From Treponema sp. (lineage in GTDB: Bacteria; Spirochaetota; Spirochaetia; Treponematales; Treponemataceae), in contig JAHAZL010000082.1 in assembly GCA_018384055.1 (NCBI GenBank), positions 1 through 44,606 on the forward strand: a DNA stretch of 44,606 nucleotides. Direction: 5' to 3'. Below are positions 24,200 to 33,534 of this stretch, piece by piece. A program made the position numbers and the translations under genes. The notes beneath the pieces are model-generated. The model saw only the letters and a list, made by a program, of their open reading frames with translations, ran no database searches and had not been told where the DNA came from. How positions within the stretch are numbered: position 1 is the stretch's first letter; each line of letters begins with the position of its first letter.

Positions 24200-26150
24200 C
24201 CGGTCCTCCTACATCGCTGACCTGAGAAGGATCGAATTTACCGCGCTTAACAAAACCGTTGTCGTAGAAGAATGTAACTGCCTTAGTCTCCGTTCGCACT
24301 TCATCGAGCTCGTCTCGGACATAGATTTTAACGCCAGGATATACGGTTCCACTGGCATTTACGCAACCAACAACCTTGAGTTCACGAAGTCTTTCGTTGA
24401 TTTCGTCTATTTCCTTTGTCATCTCCTCGTTCTGAGCCACGAGGTCTGATTTCTGGGCAATGAAATTATTAAGGCTTTCTTCCTTTTCCTTTGGAAGTGA
24501 ACGGCGCACCTTCTTGTTGTTTTCCAAAGTCTGGATGTTGAGTTCAATTTCTTCAAGCTCTTTTACGAGGTTTGCCTGCATTTCCTGCAGTTCCGTAAGT
24601 CGCTGCTTTTTTCTTGGGTCGTAACCTACAGAAAGAATGGTTTCAATACCTCCGCCCGAAGAACCGATGTTCTTTGCCGAGATTTCTTCCGTTGCAAATA
24701 CCTTTCCGCCGATGATGGAAGCACGCTTTCCCTTAAGCACAATCTTTTTCATGGCAGTAACATCACTGTTCATGATGTTGTCGTTTACAACGATATATTC
24801 CTCTGCAGTTACCTTTGCATTCTGGATGAAGCGAGCCCAAACAGACTTGCTTGTAACGATTTCGCATTCGTCGCGGCCCATGACCCCCTGAGAAATAACG
24901 ATGTCCCCGCCTGCTTCAATATTACATCGTCCAACGGAACCGTAGATTTCAACGTTACCGTCAGCCTTGATGTTGAAGCCGTCTTCCACATCTCCACGGC
25001 ACAATACTGTACCCATATATGAAATGTTGCCGGTCTTGATGTTTACGCCCTGTACTTCGTAAATTTCCTCGACATTGATTTTGTCGCCTACTAGGGAAAC
25101 ATGGCCGTTCTTTTCCGCAAGGATTGTACATCCGTCTTTATCGAGGACAGTATTCTGCCCGAGAGGAAGGGAAATGTCCTTTCCGTTCCTGGCTTCAAGA
25201 TAGCGTCCCATAATGGTTTTTCCGCCCCTACCGCGAGTCGGAAGAATTTTCTTTGCAAGGGGCTGCCCCGCAACAACATTCTGTATGAGATTGAGTTCCT
25301 TGAAGTCAACCTGCCCGTTTTCCGTTTCCTTAAGTTTGAGCCTTGACTTGTCTGTCTCAAACTTATATTCAATGTAGGCATCCGTACCATGCTGTGGCTG
25401 AACAGCAGCGGCAACTTCATAAGGAACATTGTATACCGGAGTATCAACAAAAGCCTTGATTTTGTCTTCTTCTATACCAGCAACAACACCCTGGGTTCTA
25501 AGGGCATTGATGATTCTGTCTGCAGAAATGTCGGATCCGCCTGCGGCGGGTGCAGATACGGTAATGGTAGCCTGCATTTCGTCTTTTGCAAGGTCAACAG
25601 CCATGACCGCATCCCCGGCAGAAATGTGATTGTAGTCCCCAACTTCCACATATTCGTCGTTGGTACCTTCCTTAGCAAGTTTCTTGAGGAGTTCTTCGTC
25701 GAGTCTTGTATTGTCAGGTCTTCTGGCATCATTTATAAGGTCATCCGGATTAACTGGATTTCCATCTCCCACTGGAAGAGTTACCTTTACGAAAATATTT
25801 GAACCGAACCTGCGGATAAAATACATTCCGTCCATAGTAACAACTTTGATTTCTTCGATTTCCTCTGAATTGCTTTCTGCAGAAACGGAATTTTCACTGT
25901 GCTTCTTCTGGATGAGGGATGGATTTTCGTATACCTTAATGCGCCAAGGCTTCTTCATGAGGCCAATAACCCCAGCAAACCCCTTTTCAATTACTTCATA
26001 TTCAAGGTTGCGGACCTTTGTTTCAAGCTGAACGGCAGCATCGGCAAGGCATTCGTCAAGGGTATCGCCAATAACCTCAACTGCAGTAATCTCCTTGTCG
26101 ATCTGGAGCTGTTTTTCCAAGTCTATGCGAAGTCTGTCGAGCGTTACCAT
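24180..26150 (-). CDS. fapA: FapA/DUF342 family protein with Jag_N-like N-terminus
   Basis: A 656-residue protein. Residues 22-75 match the Jag_N pattern seen in the RNA-binding protein KhpB/Jag: the EVIGDTLDECLADAAVQL helix, then EVIEKGFAGVIGLMKKPWRIKVYE. About 200-540 is the DUF342 beta-helix region (VVAGQPLAKKILPTRGRGG, IKADGNVEIYGSVG, IEAGGDIVISQGVMG), followed by a coiled coil (525-600) and a short beta end. DUF342/FapA proteins are linked to flagellar assembly in Vibrio. The AAGGGG ribosome-binding site is well placed. The gene follows fliA by nine bases. Confidence 0.85.
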   Translation of the reverse strand: MVTLDRLRIDLEKQLQIDKEITAVEVIGDTLDECLADAAVQLETKVRNLEYEVIEKGFAGVIGLMKKPWRIKVYENPSLIQKKHSENSVSAESNSEEIEEIKVVTMDGMYFIRRFGSNIFVKVTLPVGDGNPVNPDDLINDARRPDNTRLDEELLKKLAKEGTNDEYVEVGDYNHISAGDAVMAVDLAKDEMQATITVSAPAAGGSDISADRIINALRTQGVVAGIEEDKIKAFVDTPVYNVPYEVAAAVQPQHGTDAYIEYKFETDKSRLKLKETENGQVDFKELNLIQNVVAGQPLAKKILPTRGRGGKTIMGRYLEARNGKDISLPLGQNTVLDKDGCTILAEKNGHVSLVGDKINVEEIYEVQGVNIKTGNISYMGTVLCRGDVEDGFNIKADGNVEIYGSVGRCNIEAGGDIVISQGVMGRDECEIVTSKSVWARFIQNAKVTAEEYIVVNDNIMNSDVTAMKKIVLKGKRASIIGGKVFATEEISAKNIGSSGGGIETILSVGYDPRKKQRLTELQEMQANLVKELEEIELNIQTLENNKKVRRSLPKEKEESLNNFIAQKSDLVAQNEEMTKEIDEINERLRELKVVGCVNASGTVYPGVKIYVRDELDEVRTETKAVTFFYDNGFVKRGKFDPSQVSDVGGPDGYSAN

Positions 26151-26159
26151 AGGAACCCC

Positions 26160-26948
26160 TTAGAAAATGCCTTTTCTTACGCTTGTTAGCTTTGCCCTGA
26201 GACGAAGGTTTGCCTTTGTATGTAGTTGGCTTACACGGCTTTCACTTACATTAAGGACTGCACCGATTTCACGGAAGGAAAGGTCATTATGGTAATAGAG
26301 AACGATTACTTTCTTTTCATTTTCTGGAAGTTCCGTAATTGCCTGGATGATGACCCTGCGGATTTCCTCGCGTTCTACAATTACATCCGGATTGAGGCTT
26401 GAAGGAGCTTCTATGCTGTCTCCAATGGAGATATGCTCGCTATCGTCACCTGAATACCATACGTCATTGAGGGAAAGGACACTGGTACCGCTTACCTTCA
26501 TTACTGTAGACTGATATTCGGCTTCAGTCATATTCATGGCCTGGGCGATTTCAGAATCTGTTGCTGTTCTTCCAAGCTTTCCTTCAAGTTCTACAATGGT
26601 ATCTTCAATTTCACGGGATTTCTGGCGTACAGAACGAGGAACCCAGTCAAGTTCACGAAGTTCATCAAAAATTGCACCGCGAATACGGGTTGTTGCATAA
26701 GTTTTGAATTTTACATTCTTGTCAGGATCATATTTTTCGATGGCATCAAGAAGACCAAACTGTCCAAATCCAACAAGGTCATCGAATTCAACGCTATCCG
26801 GCATGCCTGTAGATACACGGCCTGCTACCCATTTGACAAGAGGCATATACTGCCTGATGAGTTTATCACGAATTGCAATGGATTTTGTCTTCTTGAACTC
26901 TCTCCAGAGCTCAAGTTCTTCATTCTCGTCTAGAACTTCTACTGCCAT
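26160..26948 (-). CDS. fliA: Flagellar RNA polymerase sigma factor FliA (sigma28)
   Basis: A 262-residue sigma70-family factor of the FliA/WhiG group. Region 2 is LVKWVAGRVSTGMPDSVEFDD plus FGLLDAIEKYDPDKNVKFKTYATTRIRGAIFDELRELDWVPRSVR (about 33-105). Region 3 follows, and region 4 is ITELPENEKKVIVLYYHNDLSFREIGAVLNVSESRVSQLHTKA (about 203-246). Missing region 1.1 and the short length are typical. It should read promoters of the type TAAA-N15-GCCGATAA, and such sites are present ahead of flbD and fliL in this window. It is the second gene of an operon that begins with a sigma70-type promoter. Confidence 0.95.
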   Translation of the reverse strand: MAVEVLDENEELELWREFKKTKSIAIRDKLIRQYMPLVKWVAGRVSTGMPDSVEFDDLVGFGQFGLLDAIEKYDPDKNVKFKTYATTRIRGAIFDELRELDWVPRSVRQKSREIEDTIVELEGKLGRTATDSEIAQAMNMTEAEYQSTVMKVSGTSVLSLNDVWYSGDDSEHISIGDSIEAPSSLNPDVIVEREEIRRVIIQAITELPENEKKVIVLYYHNDLSFREIGAVLNVSESRVSQLHTKANLRLRAKLTSVRKGIF

Positions 26949-26987
26949 TTACCCAACCCTTTTTTTTATCCCAATTTATGGCTTAAC

Positions 26988-27785
26988 TTAATCTTCTTTT
27001 TTAAGCAATGTACGAATGGCACTTGCTATAATTTTGGAATCCTGCTTCATCATGTCGCCGCCTTCAGTCATCGCCGCACTGGCCTTCATGTCGCCAGACT
27101 GGGCAAATTCCGAATCGTTGATTACGGATGCAACAGAATTACTGTCACTTATATCATTATCCTGTGAGGAGAATTCCCCAATATCAGGCAATGCGTCTAT
27201 TTCCTTTACTCCCGTAGACTTTTTTGCACTTACGGCTTCCGAAGCATGAGGAGCATCGTTTTTTACAGTTTCTCCTTCTGCAATAGGTGTACCCAACTGG
27301 ACAGGTGTAAATTCTGCTTTTGCAGCAGGACCTGTACCCTGTTCGACAGGTGCAGATGAGGTTGCAGATGCAGGTACAGGTTCAGTTGCAGGAGGTGCAA
27401 CAGGTTCAGCCGGAGCAGCATCCTGCCCCCTTTGTTCTGTCTTGTAGGAAAATACCTGTCTTCCGGAAGATACATCAAAAACCGGAGCCTGATCTTCTTC
27501 CGTAAGGTTTTCATCGTCAATAGTAATGTTTACCAACGAACCTGAAGACCCGCCCGCCTGTCTGCCTTTAGAGCTTTCATCCACATCAGCTCCAATTCCA
27601 ACATCAACTTCAAGAAACTTTGAATTCAAAAAGTCAATGGCAAAGGCAAGAACTCCAAAAACGAGTCCAAAAATGAATCCCCTGAAAAAGGAAACCCCAA
27701 GTCTATGAGTAGAGATGGCACATATAAGGAAAGAAAGTATAAAACCACTGGCCGCAGCAACAGCAATATTCTTTACTTTAAACAA
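26988..27785 (-). CDS. Uncharacterised membrane protein heading the fliA operon
   Basis: A protein of about 265 residues. I place the start at TTG 27785 because GGGAGG (27792-27797) stands six bases before it. The in-frame ATG at 27791 directly touches that ribosome-binding site, and any start farther upstream falls in the promoter or the flhG terminator. Two membrane helices occupy about residues 6-24 and 32-50. After them comes a long acidic and Pro/Ala/Thr/Ser-rich region (about 100-180), then a helical end with IASAIRTLLKKED. No family could be recognised. Its position directly before fliA suggests a link to motility regulation or anchoring. Confidence 0.7.
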   Translation of the reverse strand: MFKVKNIAVAAASGFILSFLICAISTHRLGVSFFRGFIFGLVFGVLAFAIDFLNSKFLEVDVGIGADVDESSKGRQAGGSSGSLVNITIDDENLTEEDQAPVFDVSSGRQVFSYKTEQRGQDAAPAEPVAPPATEPVPASATSSAPVEQGTGPAAKAEFTPVQLGTPIAEGETVKNDAPHASEAVSAKKSTGVKEIDALPDIGEFSSQDNDISDSNSVASVINDSEFAQSGDMKASAAMTEGGDMMKQDSKIIASAIRTLLKKED

Positions 27786-27816
27786 GCACATCCTCCCACA
27801 GATATAATCATCATAT

Positions 27817-27845
27817 ATTCTATGGCAAAAATCCTTTGTGGTCAA
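27817..27845 (-). promoter_or_regulatory. Sigma70-type promoter for the fliA operon
   Basis: Minus strand TTGACC (27840-27845), 17 bases, TAGAAT (27817-27822). Transcription is expected near 27810, just before the GGGAGG site at 27792-27797. It lies right after the flhG terminator. Confidence 0.75.
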
Positions 27846-27877
27846 TAAAAACTTGCTGAGGGCATCAAAAGGGCAAT

Positions 27878-27909
27878 AAAAAAGAGGTATTCCCATTCAG
27901 GAACACCCC
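27878..27909 (-). terminator. Terminator of the large flagellar operon after flhG
   Basis: A ten-pair stem (27900-27909 with 27884-27893), fully paired on the minus strand with two G-T wobbles, a six-base loop, then six T. It is 60 bases past the flhG stop and isolates flhG from the fliA operon. The pairing is weaker on the plus strand, which supports the orientation. Confidence 0.85.
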
Positions 27910-27968
27910 CTTTCTTAATCGCGAAATGATTTTCTGCTTCTATGGAATGAAAGCAGAGTCTAGAAACC

Positions 27969-28844
27969 CTACTTCTTTTTTCCGATGAATTTCTTAAGGA
28001 AGTTCGAAACTCCGGCATCAGCAGGAACTTCTGTCTTTTCGATTCTTCCTACAATGTGCTTGAGGCAAACTGCAGGCTTTGAAGTAGGACTGATTGCCAT
28101 AAAAGGCTTCTGACGGATAACGCTGGCCTGAACAGCAGGGTCATCGTACACGAAACCGATGTATTCAACCTTATAGTTAAGGAACTGGCTTACAATATTG
28201 ATGATGAGGTCGGAAATTCGCTTGCCTTCGTCTGCCGAATGAACGCGGTTTACGAGAAGTTTTAAGTTGATTGGCCTCTGGTCTGAAAACTCCGTTGTAA
28301 TGATCTTGATTATTCCATAAGCATCAGTAATTGCAGTTGGTTCCGGTGTAGTAATTACATAAACTTCATCAGAAGCCGCAAGAAACTGAAGGACATTATT
28401 GGAAATACCTGCACCAGTATCGATGATGATTATGTCTGCATTCCCAAGGGATGCAAATTCATTGGCAAAGTAATCGAGCTCGTCGTTTGAAAGATTGGCA
28501 ATTTTAGCAAAACCGTTGGCACCGGCAATGAACTTGAAACCGAATTCAGTATCAATGATGATGTCCTTCATTGTCTTCTTGTGATTCAAAACATGCATAA
28601 GGTTGTACTGTGGGACAACACTGAGAAGTACGTTTACATTTGCCATTCCAAGGTCACCGTCAATGAGGATAACCTTCTTGCCAAGCTGAGCATAGGCAAT
28701 AGCTGTATTTACGGCAATATTTGTCTTGCCTACGCCTCCCTTTCCGCTGGTTATGGCTATGATTCTTGTTTTATGATCTTTTCCGGATCTACCGAAAGTA
28801 TTTTCACCCATTATATTTCGAAGTTCTTTTGCCTGATCTTCCAT
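27969..28844 (-). CDS. flhG: Flagellar number regulator FlhG (FleN, MinD/ParA family)
   Basis: A 291-residue ATPase of the MinD/ParA type. The deviant Walker A is SGKGGVGKTN (33-42), DGDLGMANVNVLL follows near 62, and IIIDTGAGISNNVL near 139 is Walker B-like. FlhG controls the number and placement of flagella through FlhF. It follows flhF by 20 bases with a good GGGAG ribosome-binding site. A FliA-type -10 (GCCGATAA) overlaps the flhF 3' end just upstream, so it may also have its own promoter. Confidence 0.93.
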   Translation of the reverse strand: MEDQAKELRNIMGENTFGRSGKDHKTRIIAITSGKGGVGKTNIAVNTAIAYAQLGKKVILIDGDLGMANVNVLLSVVPQYNLMHVLNHKKTMKDIIIDTEFGFKFIAGANGFAKIANLSNDELDYFANEFASLGNADIIIIDTGAGISNNVLQFLAASDEVYVITTPEPTAITDAYGIIKIITTEFSDQRPINLKLLVNRVHSADEGKRISDLIINIVSQFLNYKVEYIGFVYDDPAVQASVIRQKPFMAISPTSKPAVCLKHIVGRIEKTEVPADAGVSNFLKKFIGKKK

Positions 28845-28864
28845 TAAAATTCTCCCATCTCTGG

Positions 28865-30199
28865 CTAGATATAAAATCCACTTTCTTTTTTATCGGCATT
28901 TCCAAGTCTTTTTTCAACATCTTTCTCATCAAATTTAAAGCCTTTAAGATGGGAAATGAACCACATAGGATTAGCTCGTTCTATTGTATAGAGTACTTCC
29001 TGGCCTGTTGTAATCCAGGAAACAGCCTTCTTCTTTTCGGAAAGAACGCTGATAACGCGGCCAAATGTCTGCGTCTCATCGCACTTTGTAATGATGACTC
29101 CCTTGAAGTTGAAGGATTCAAAATTACGGATGATGTTCTCCAGGTCTTCAACGCTTACACCAGCAGTAACGGTAAGGTATACGCTTTCATCCATATCCTT
29201 TACATCAAGGATTGTATGCATGTTTGCAATGTTGTGGTAATCGTTGGGACTATATCCCGAAGTATCAATGAATATGTAGTCGGAATTTGAAGCATACTTT
29301 TGATAGAGGTTCTTGATCATTGAAGAGTCTTCTGCCTTGTCTACTTCAACATTGATGATTTCAGCCCAACGCTTAAGCTGTTCTGCAGCAGCAACACGCA
29401 TTGTATCAGTTGTTATCATGCGGATAACAGGTGCAAAAGTATATTTTTCCCTATTGTTCTTGAAGTCAACGGCAATGTGTGCACCCATTTTGGCCAAAGT
29501 TGTTGTTTTCCCAACTCCAGTAGGACCAACGAGGATGATAACCTTTGGCTTCCCCTTTCTTTCTTCCCTGTCAAGAGGAATACTTTCTGCTATCCATTCA
29601 ACAACCTTCTGCTGGACGTAAGCAAAATCATCCATTTCATCTATGGAGAATTCAGCCTTCATCCTCTTACAGATTTCATTTCTATAGGATTTTGAAAAAC
29701 CATTGTCTTCGAGAAGTTCCCGGATTTGCGTGATGGAACTATGCTCACCCTGTGCAGAAGTTGCCTTCACAACGGCATCCAGCTGTTCAGAAAAAGCTTT
29801 CCTCATTTCCTCCATCTGCTTGGCCATTTGTGCAATCTGAATTGTATTGGTTACATTGGAATTTGAATTCTTGAGGATATTATCCCTCTGTTCAATGAAG
29901 TTTGGATCAACAGAAGGTACTCTTGAAGAAGGGAATACAGGTTGAGACATATTGGTAAAAGATCCGAATCTTCCGGCCACATCATTTGCCTGTGGTTTTA
30001 CAGGCTTTGGCTTTAACTGATAGGTTACTTCATAAACATCTTTCTGAAAGAAACCACAAAATCCCGAAGTAAGTTTTCTTGCCTGATTAAGAATAATGAA
30101 GTCGGTGCCATGCATATCCCTGATTTTTTCGAGACATTCCTGCCTCGTTACACCCTTTACATGGAGCACTTCGCCATTATTTGAAGCTTCACTATACAT
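28865..30199 (-). CDS. flhF: Flagellar GTPase FlhF (SRP family)
   Basis: A 444-residue SRP-type GTPase. The N-terminal region (1-150) is a basic, poorly conserved B domain. The NG domain has the P-loop GPTGVGKT (225-232), MITTDTMRVAAAEQLKRWAEI near 262-282 and DTSGYSPND near 316. It marks the site of flagellar assembly in polar-flagellated bacteria; in spirochetes it would set the subpolar position of periplasmic flagella. It overlaps the flhA stop region by eight bases. Confidence 0.94.
   Translation of the reverse strand: MYSEASNNGEVLHVKGVTRQECLEKIRDMHGTDFIILNQARKLTSGFCGFFQKDVYEVTYQLKPKPVKPQANDVAGRFGSFTNMSQPVFPSSRVPSVDPNFIEQRDNILKNSNSNVTNTIQIAQMAKQMEEMRKAFSEQLDAVVKATSAQGEHSSITQIRELLEDNGFSKSYRNEICKRMKAEFSIDEMDDFAYVQQKVVEWIAESIPLDREERKGKPKVIILVGPTGVGKTTTLAKMGAHIAVDFKNNREKYTFAPVIRMITTDTMRVAAAEQLKRWAEIINVEVDKAEDSSMIKNLYQKYASNSDYIFIDTSGYSPNDYHNIANMHTILDVKDMDESVYLTVTAGVSVEDLENIIRNFESFNFKGVIITKCDETQTFGRVISVLSEKKKAVSWITTGQEVLYTIERANPMWFISHLKGFKFDEKDVEKRLGNADKKESGFYI
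28890..28916 (-). promoter_or_regulatory. Possible FliA promoter ahead of flhG
   Basis: Minus strand TGAA (28913-28916), 15 bases, GCCGATAA (28890-28897). The -10 is a perfect FliA match and the -35 is 3/4. Both lie inside the flhF coding end (codons GCC GAT AAA), so chance is possible. Predicted start about 40 bases before flhG. Confidence 0.4.
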
Positions 30200-32327
30200 T
30201 TATCTCTCCAACAATTTCTGTTTTAATATTTGTGCCGGCATTTACAATTTCCGAGAAGGACAGGACGATGAGCCTAGGCATTTCCCGTTCTGTTGCCGAC
30301 TTTACGAGACGGCGAACTTCGGATGGACAGAAAACAATAGGCGGAATGCCAGGATATTGCTGTCCCATCTGTGCAATGGAACTGCTTACGGCATTTATGA
30401 AATTCCTACCTTCATCAAGATCAAAGTTAACCATTGGGGCACTGCCCATAGGAGCAACTCCCTTTTCAAGAATCTTATTGCATAGCGGCTGAGAAAGGCT
30501 CAACCCCCTGAGCACCTTATTGTCATCAACAAACTGCTGGCAAATCTGGGCACCAAGAGCTTCGCGAACCTTTTCCGTAAGTTCCCAAGGATTTCTTGTA
30601 ATCTTTCCGTAATCCCCGATGGTCTCAAGGATAGTAACCATATTTCGTATGCTGACACGCTCTTCAAGGAGGTTTCTGAGGATTGCTTCGATTTCACCGT
30701 AAGAGAACTTGTCCTGACCAGTAGTAACTTCATCAACGACAACATTGTTCTGCTTCTTGACCTGTTCAAGGATGGAGCTGACGCTCTGACGGGTAAGGAT
30801 TTTAGCAGCATTGCTTCTGATGAGTTCAGTAAGGTGTGTTGCTATGATGGTCGGCGCATCAATAATCGCATATCCTGCCTTTTCCGCTTCAAGGCTTTTG
30901 GATTCAGGAAGCCAGATGGCATCCATACCGAAAGCAGGATCTTTTGTCCTCTCACCAACCATTTCACGATCTTTGGAAACACCGCCCGTATTGAGGCACA
31001 TAAAATGGTTCATCTTGAGGCGTGCCTTTCCGACTTCAATACCGCGAATTTTGAAGGAATACTCTTCAGGCTGCAGCTGCATCTGATCCATAATATGAAT
31101 GGAAGGAATGACAAGACCAAGGTCAAGGGCGCATTCCTGTCGGATTTTTTTAATTCTTGCCATAAGTTCCGCACCCTTTTCGCTGTCAACGAGAGGAATG
31201 AGTGCGTAACCGATTTCAAGGGAAAGCTCATCAAGTTTGGCAATAGGAGAAATTTCTTCCGAAGAACCGTCTGCTTTTTTGGGAGCCCCCTGAGCCTCCA
31301 TTGCCTGAACTTTCTCAGCCTCTTCCCTGGCCTTCTTTGCCTTTGTAAGATAGTAGCCAACAAAAATGAGGAAACCACCGACAGGAACAAGGATAAAACT
31401 TGAACCATTGTGGAAGGCAAGTCCAAGGACAATGAAGCCCAATCCGACAAGCACATATATAAATCCGTTGACTGTAAGTTCGTTTCTGAAACGATCAGAA
31501 AGAGCAGTTTCTTCTTCCGTACCTGTTATGAGGAGACCCGTAGCAAGGGAAATGAGGAGCGCAGGAAACTGGGACATGAGGCCGTCACCGATGGTGAGGA
31601 TTGAATATGTCTTGAAGGATTCTCCTAGTCCAGCTCCGCCCCGCATATTGCCGACGATAACACCGCCGATAAGGTTAAGAACAGTAACAAAAATACCGAA
31701 TTTAACATTTCCACTTACGAATTTGGTGGCACCATCCATAGTAGAGAAAAAGTTGATTTCCTGACCAAGCCTCTTGATCTTAAGGTTTCCCTCTTCTTCC
31801 GTAATTGAACCTGACTGCACCTGGTTCTGGATGTTGAACATCTTGTTGTTCATGCTGTCCAAAGTAAAGCGGGCTGTAACTTCGGAAACGCGGTCAGCAC
31901 CCTTTGTTACAACTATCATCTGAAAAACGATGATTACAAGGAAGATGAAAAATCCGACAACAATGTTCTTTCCGGCAACGATATTGGCAAAAGCCTGTAC
32001 AAGCTCACTCTGACCTGAAAGATGACCGCTTCCTGTTGCAGGATTCATAAGGATCAATCTTGTAGAAGAAATGTTGATGGCCGTTCCGAAGATAGTCATC
32101 ATGAGGACGAGCCTAGGGAAAGTCGTAAAATCCGCAGGCCTCTTAAGGTTCAGGACAGCAAGTACGATGACAAGAGACATGGCAAGGTTGATAGCCATTG
32201 CAAGGTCAACAATTGTTTTTCCAACAGGAACAAAAATTAAAAACAGGAGTAATATGAGTAAAACGGCAAGAAAATTTTCGCCGATTATATTGACGAAAGA
32301 TCTACCAGTGTTCTGCTTTTCCGGCAT
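30192..32327 (-). CDS. flhA: Flagellar export gate protein FlhA
   Basis: A 711-residue protein. About residues 15-335 carry the membrane helices with the conserved FHIPEP-type segment (MAINLAMSLVIVLAVLNLKRPADFTTFPRLVLMMT region, about 38-75). The cytoplasmic part has domains that bind chaperones, including ...PLVDSEKGAELMARIKKIRQE and GDYGKITRNPWELTEKVREALG. GGGG five bases before the ATG serves as ribosome-binding site. The 118-base gap after flhB holds only an AT-rich stretch with a perfect AAAAAGCTTTTT palindrome and no clear promoter. Confidence 0.96.
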   Translation of the reverse strand: MPEKQNTGRSFVNIIGENFLAVLLILLLFLIFVPVGKTIVDLAMAINLAMSLVIVLAVLNLKRPADFTTFPRLVLMMTIFGTAINISSTRLILMNPATGSGHLSGQSELVQAFANIVAGKNIVVGFFIFLVIIVFQMIVVTKGADRVSEVTARFTLDSMNNKMFNIQNQVQSGSITEEEGNLKIKRLGQEINFFSTMDGATKFVSGNVKFGIFVTVLNLIGGVIVGNMRGGAGLGESFKTYSILTIGDGLMSQFPALLISLATGLLITGTEEETALSDRFRNELTVNGFIYVLVGLGFIVLGLAFHNGSSFILVPVGGFLIFVGYYLTKAKKAREEAEKVQAMEAQGAPKKADGSSEEISPIAKLDELSLEIGYALIPLVDSEKGAELMARIKKIRQECALDLGLVIPSIHIMDQMQLQPEEYSFKIRGIEVGKARLKMNHFMCLNTGGVSKDREMVGERTKDPAFGMDAIWLPESKSLEAEKAGYAIIDAPTIIATHLTELIRSNAAKILTRQSVSSILEQVKKQNNVVVDEVTTGQDKFSYGEIEAILRNLLEERVSIRNMVTILETIGDYGKITRNPWELTEKVREALGAQICQQFVDDNKVLRGLSLSQPLCNKILEKGVAPMGSAPMVNFDLDEGRNFINAVSSSIAQMGQQYPGIPPIVFCPSEVRRLVKSATEREMPRLIVLSFSEIVNAGTNIKTEIVGEINV

Positions 32328-32445
32328 TGAGTCCCCACCCTTAACTAAAAAGCTTTTTCTGAAAAAAAGAGAAATTTATAGTTCTGATATTTTACAACAG
32401 TTTTGAAAATTTAGAAACACTATATGTAGATTTTTTTGATTATTT

Positions 32446-33534
32446 TTAGTGTTTTTCCATGTAGCCAATGTTGGCATAGATATCGGCAATCAAGCGGAGA
32501 TACTGCTGGGGAATAATGGTTCCAACATCAAAGTTACTGTAAAGTTCACGGGCAAGAGGCCTGTTTTCAACGACAGGAACATCACTTTCCGTGGCTATTT
32601 CCCTGATTTTGAGGGCAGTATTGTCCATTCCCTTTGCATTGACCATAGGGGCTTCCTGTGTTTCGCTGTCCCATTTTAGGGCAACGGCATAGTGGGTTGG
32701 GTTTGTAATTACGACATCAGATTCACGGACAGCCTTAGGCATGTTGGCCCTGAGCATTTCTTTCTGCGCCTGCTCCAGCCTTCCCTTTACTTCCGGGTCT
32801 CCTTCAGCTTCCTTAAACTCTTCCTTGACTTCCTGCTTTGTCATCTTGTTCTGCTTAAGAAATTCACGACGCTGAACTACATAGTCGACTACACCTATAA
32901 CGACAAGAATTACGGCACAGGTAATAAGAAGCTTGGCAACCATTTTAGCAACGGCAACCATGGCAAGATATACTCCACCCGTATGCAGGAATTCCAGGGT
33001 CGTAGGAAGATCTGCCTTTATCTGGATATATGCAACAACACCAATAATGACAAGCTTGAACAAGGATTTAAGAATATTGAAAACTCCAAGAAGAGAAAAA
33101 AAATTTCTTCTGAAAAATTCACCGAATTTTGGAACAATCTTTGAAAATTTCATCTCTATGGTTTTTGTAGTATAGAAATACCCCTTGTTCTGCACAAGAT
33201 TAATAATGATTGCAGCAACAACACCGATGGCGCAGAGGGAAAGAACAATAGGCATAAGGGTAATGAGGAAAATGTATACCAATTTTCCGTCAGTTATTTC
33301 AGTCTGAGCAACATTGTTGAAGCAGAATTTCATCATGTCAACGAGCTTGTTCAAAATCCAGGGACCAAGAAGAACAAGTGCAATACTTACAAAAAGAAGG
33401 ACAATGGCACCATTCATTTCCGGACTTTTTGCAACACGACCTTCTTCCCTTGCTTTGCGGAGTTTTGACTCTGTAGCTTCCTCGGTTTTTCCCTCGTCTT
33501 CTGGACCAAACCACTGGAGGTCAATCTGACTCAT
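32446..33534 (-). CDS. flhB: Flagellar export switch protein FlhB
   Basis: A 362-residue protein. The N-terminus LQWFGPEDEGKTEEATESK is the usual FlhB opening, four membrane helices follow to about 215, and a cytoplasmic domain carries the autocleavage motif N278-P-T-H in VVITNPTHYAVAL, by which export specificity changes from rod/hook to filament proteins. A GGAGG site precedes the ATG, which overlaps the fliR stop by four bases. Confidence 0.96.
   Translation of the reverse strand: MSQIDLQWFGPEDEGKTEEATESKLRKAREEGRVAKSPEMNGAIVLLFVSIALVLLGPWILNKLVDMMKFCFNNVAQTEITDGKLVYIFLITLMPIVLSLCAIGVVAAIIINLVQNKGYFYTTKTIEMKFSKIVPKFGEFFRRNFFSLLGVFNILKSLFKLVIIGVVAYIQIKADLPTTLEFLHTGGVYLAMVAVAKMVAKLLITCAVILVVIGVVDYVVQRREFLKQNKMTKQEVKEEFKEAEGDPEVKGRLEQAQKEMLRANMPKAVRESDVVITNPTHYAVALKWDSETQEAPMVNAKGMDNTALKIREIATESDVPVVENRPLARELYSNFDVGTIIPQQYLRLIADIYANIGYMEKH

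Noticed and set aside
27786..27896. Longer start for the gene before fliA
   Set aside because: The extension crosses a terminator, promoter and ribosome-binding site.
32475..32485. GCCGATAT FliA-like -10 inside flhB
   Set aside because: Last base mismatched and no -35 at the required spacing; explained by flhB coding sequence.
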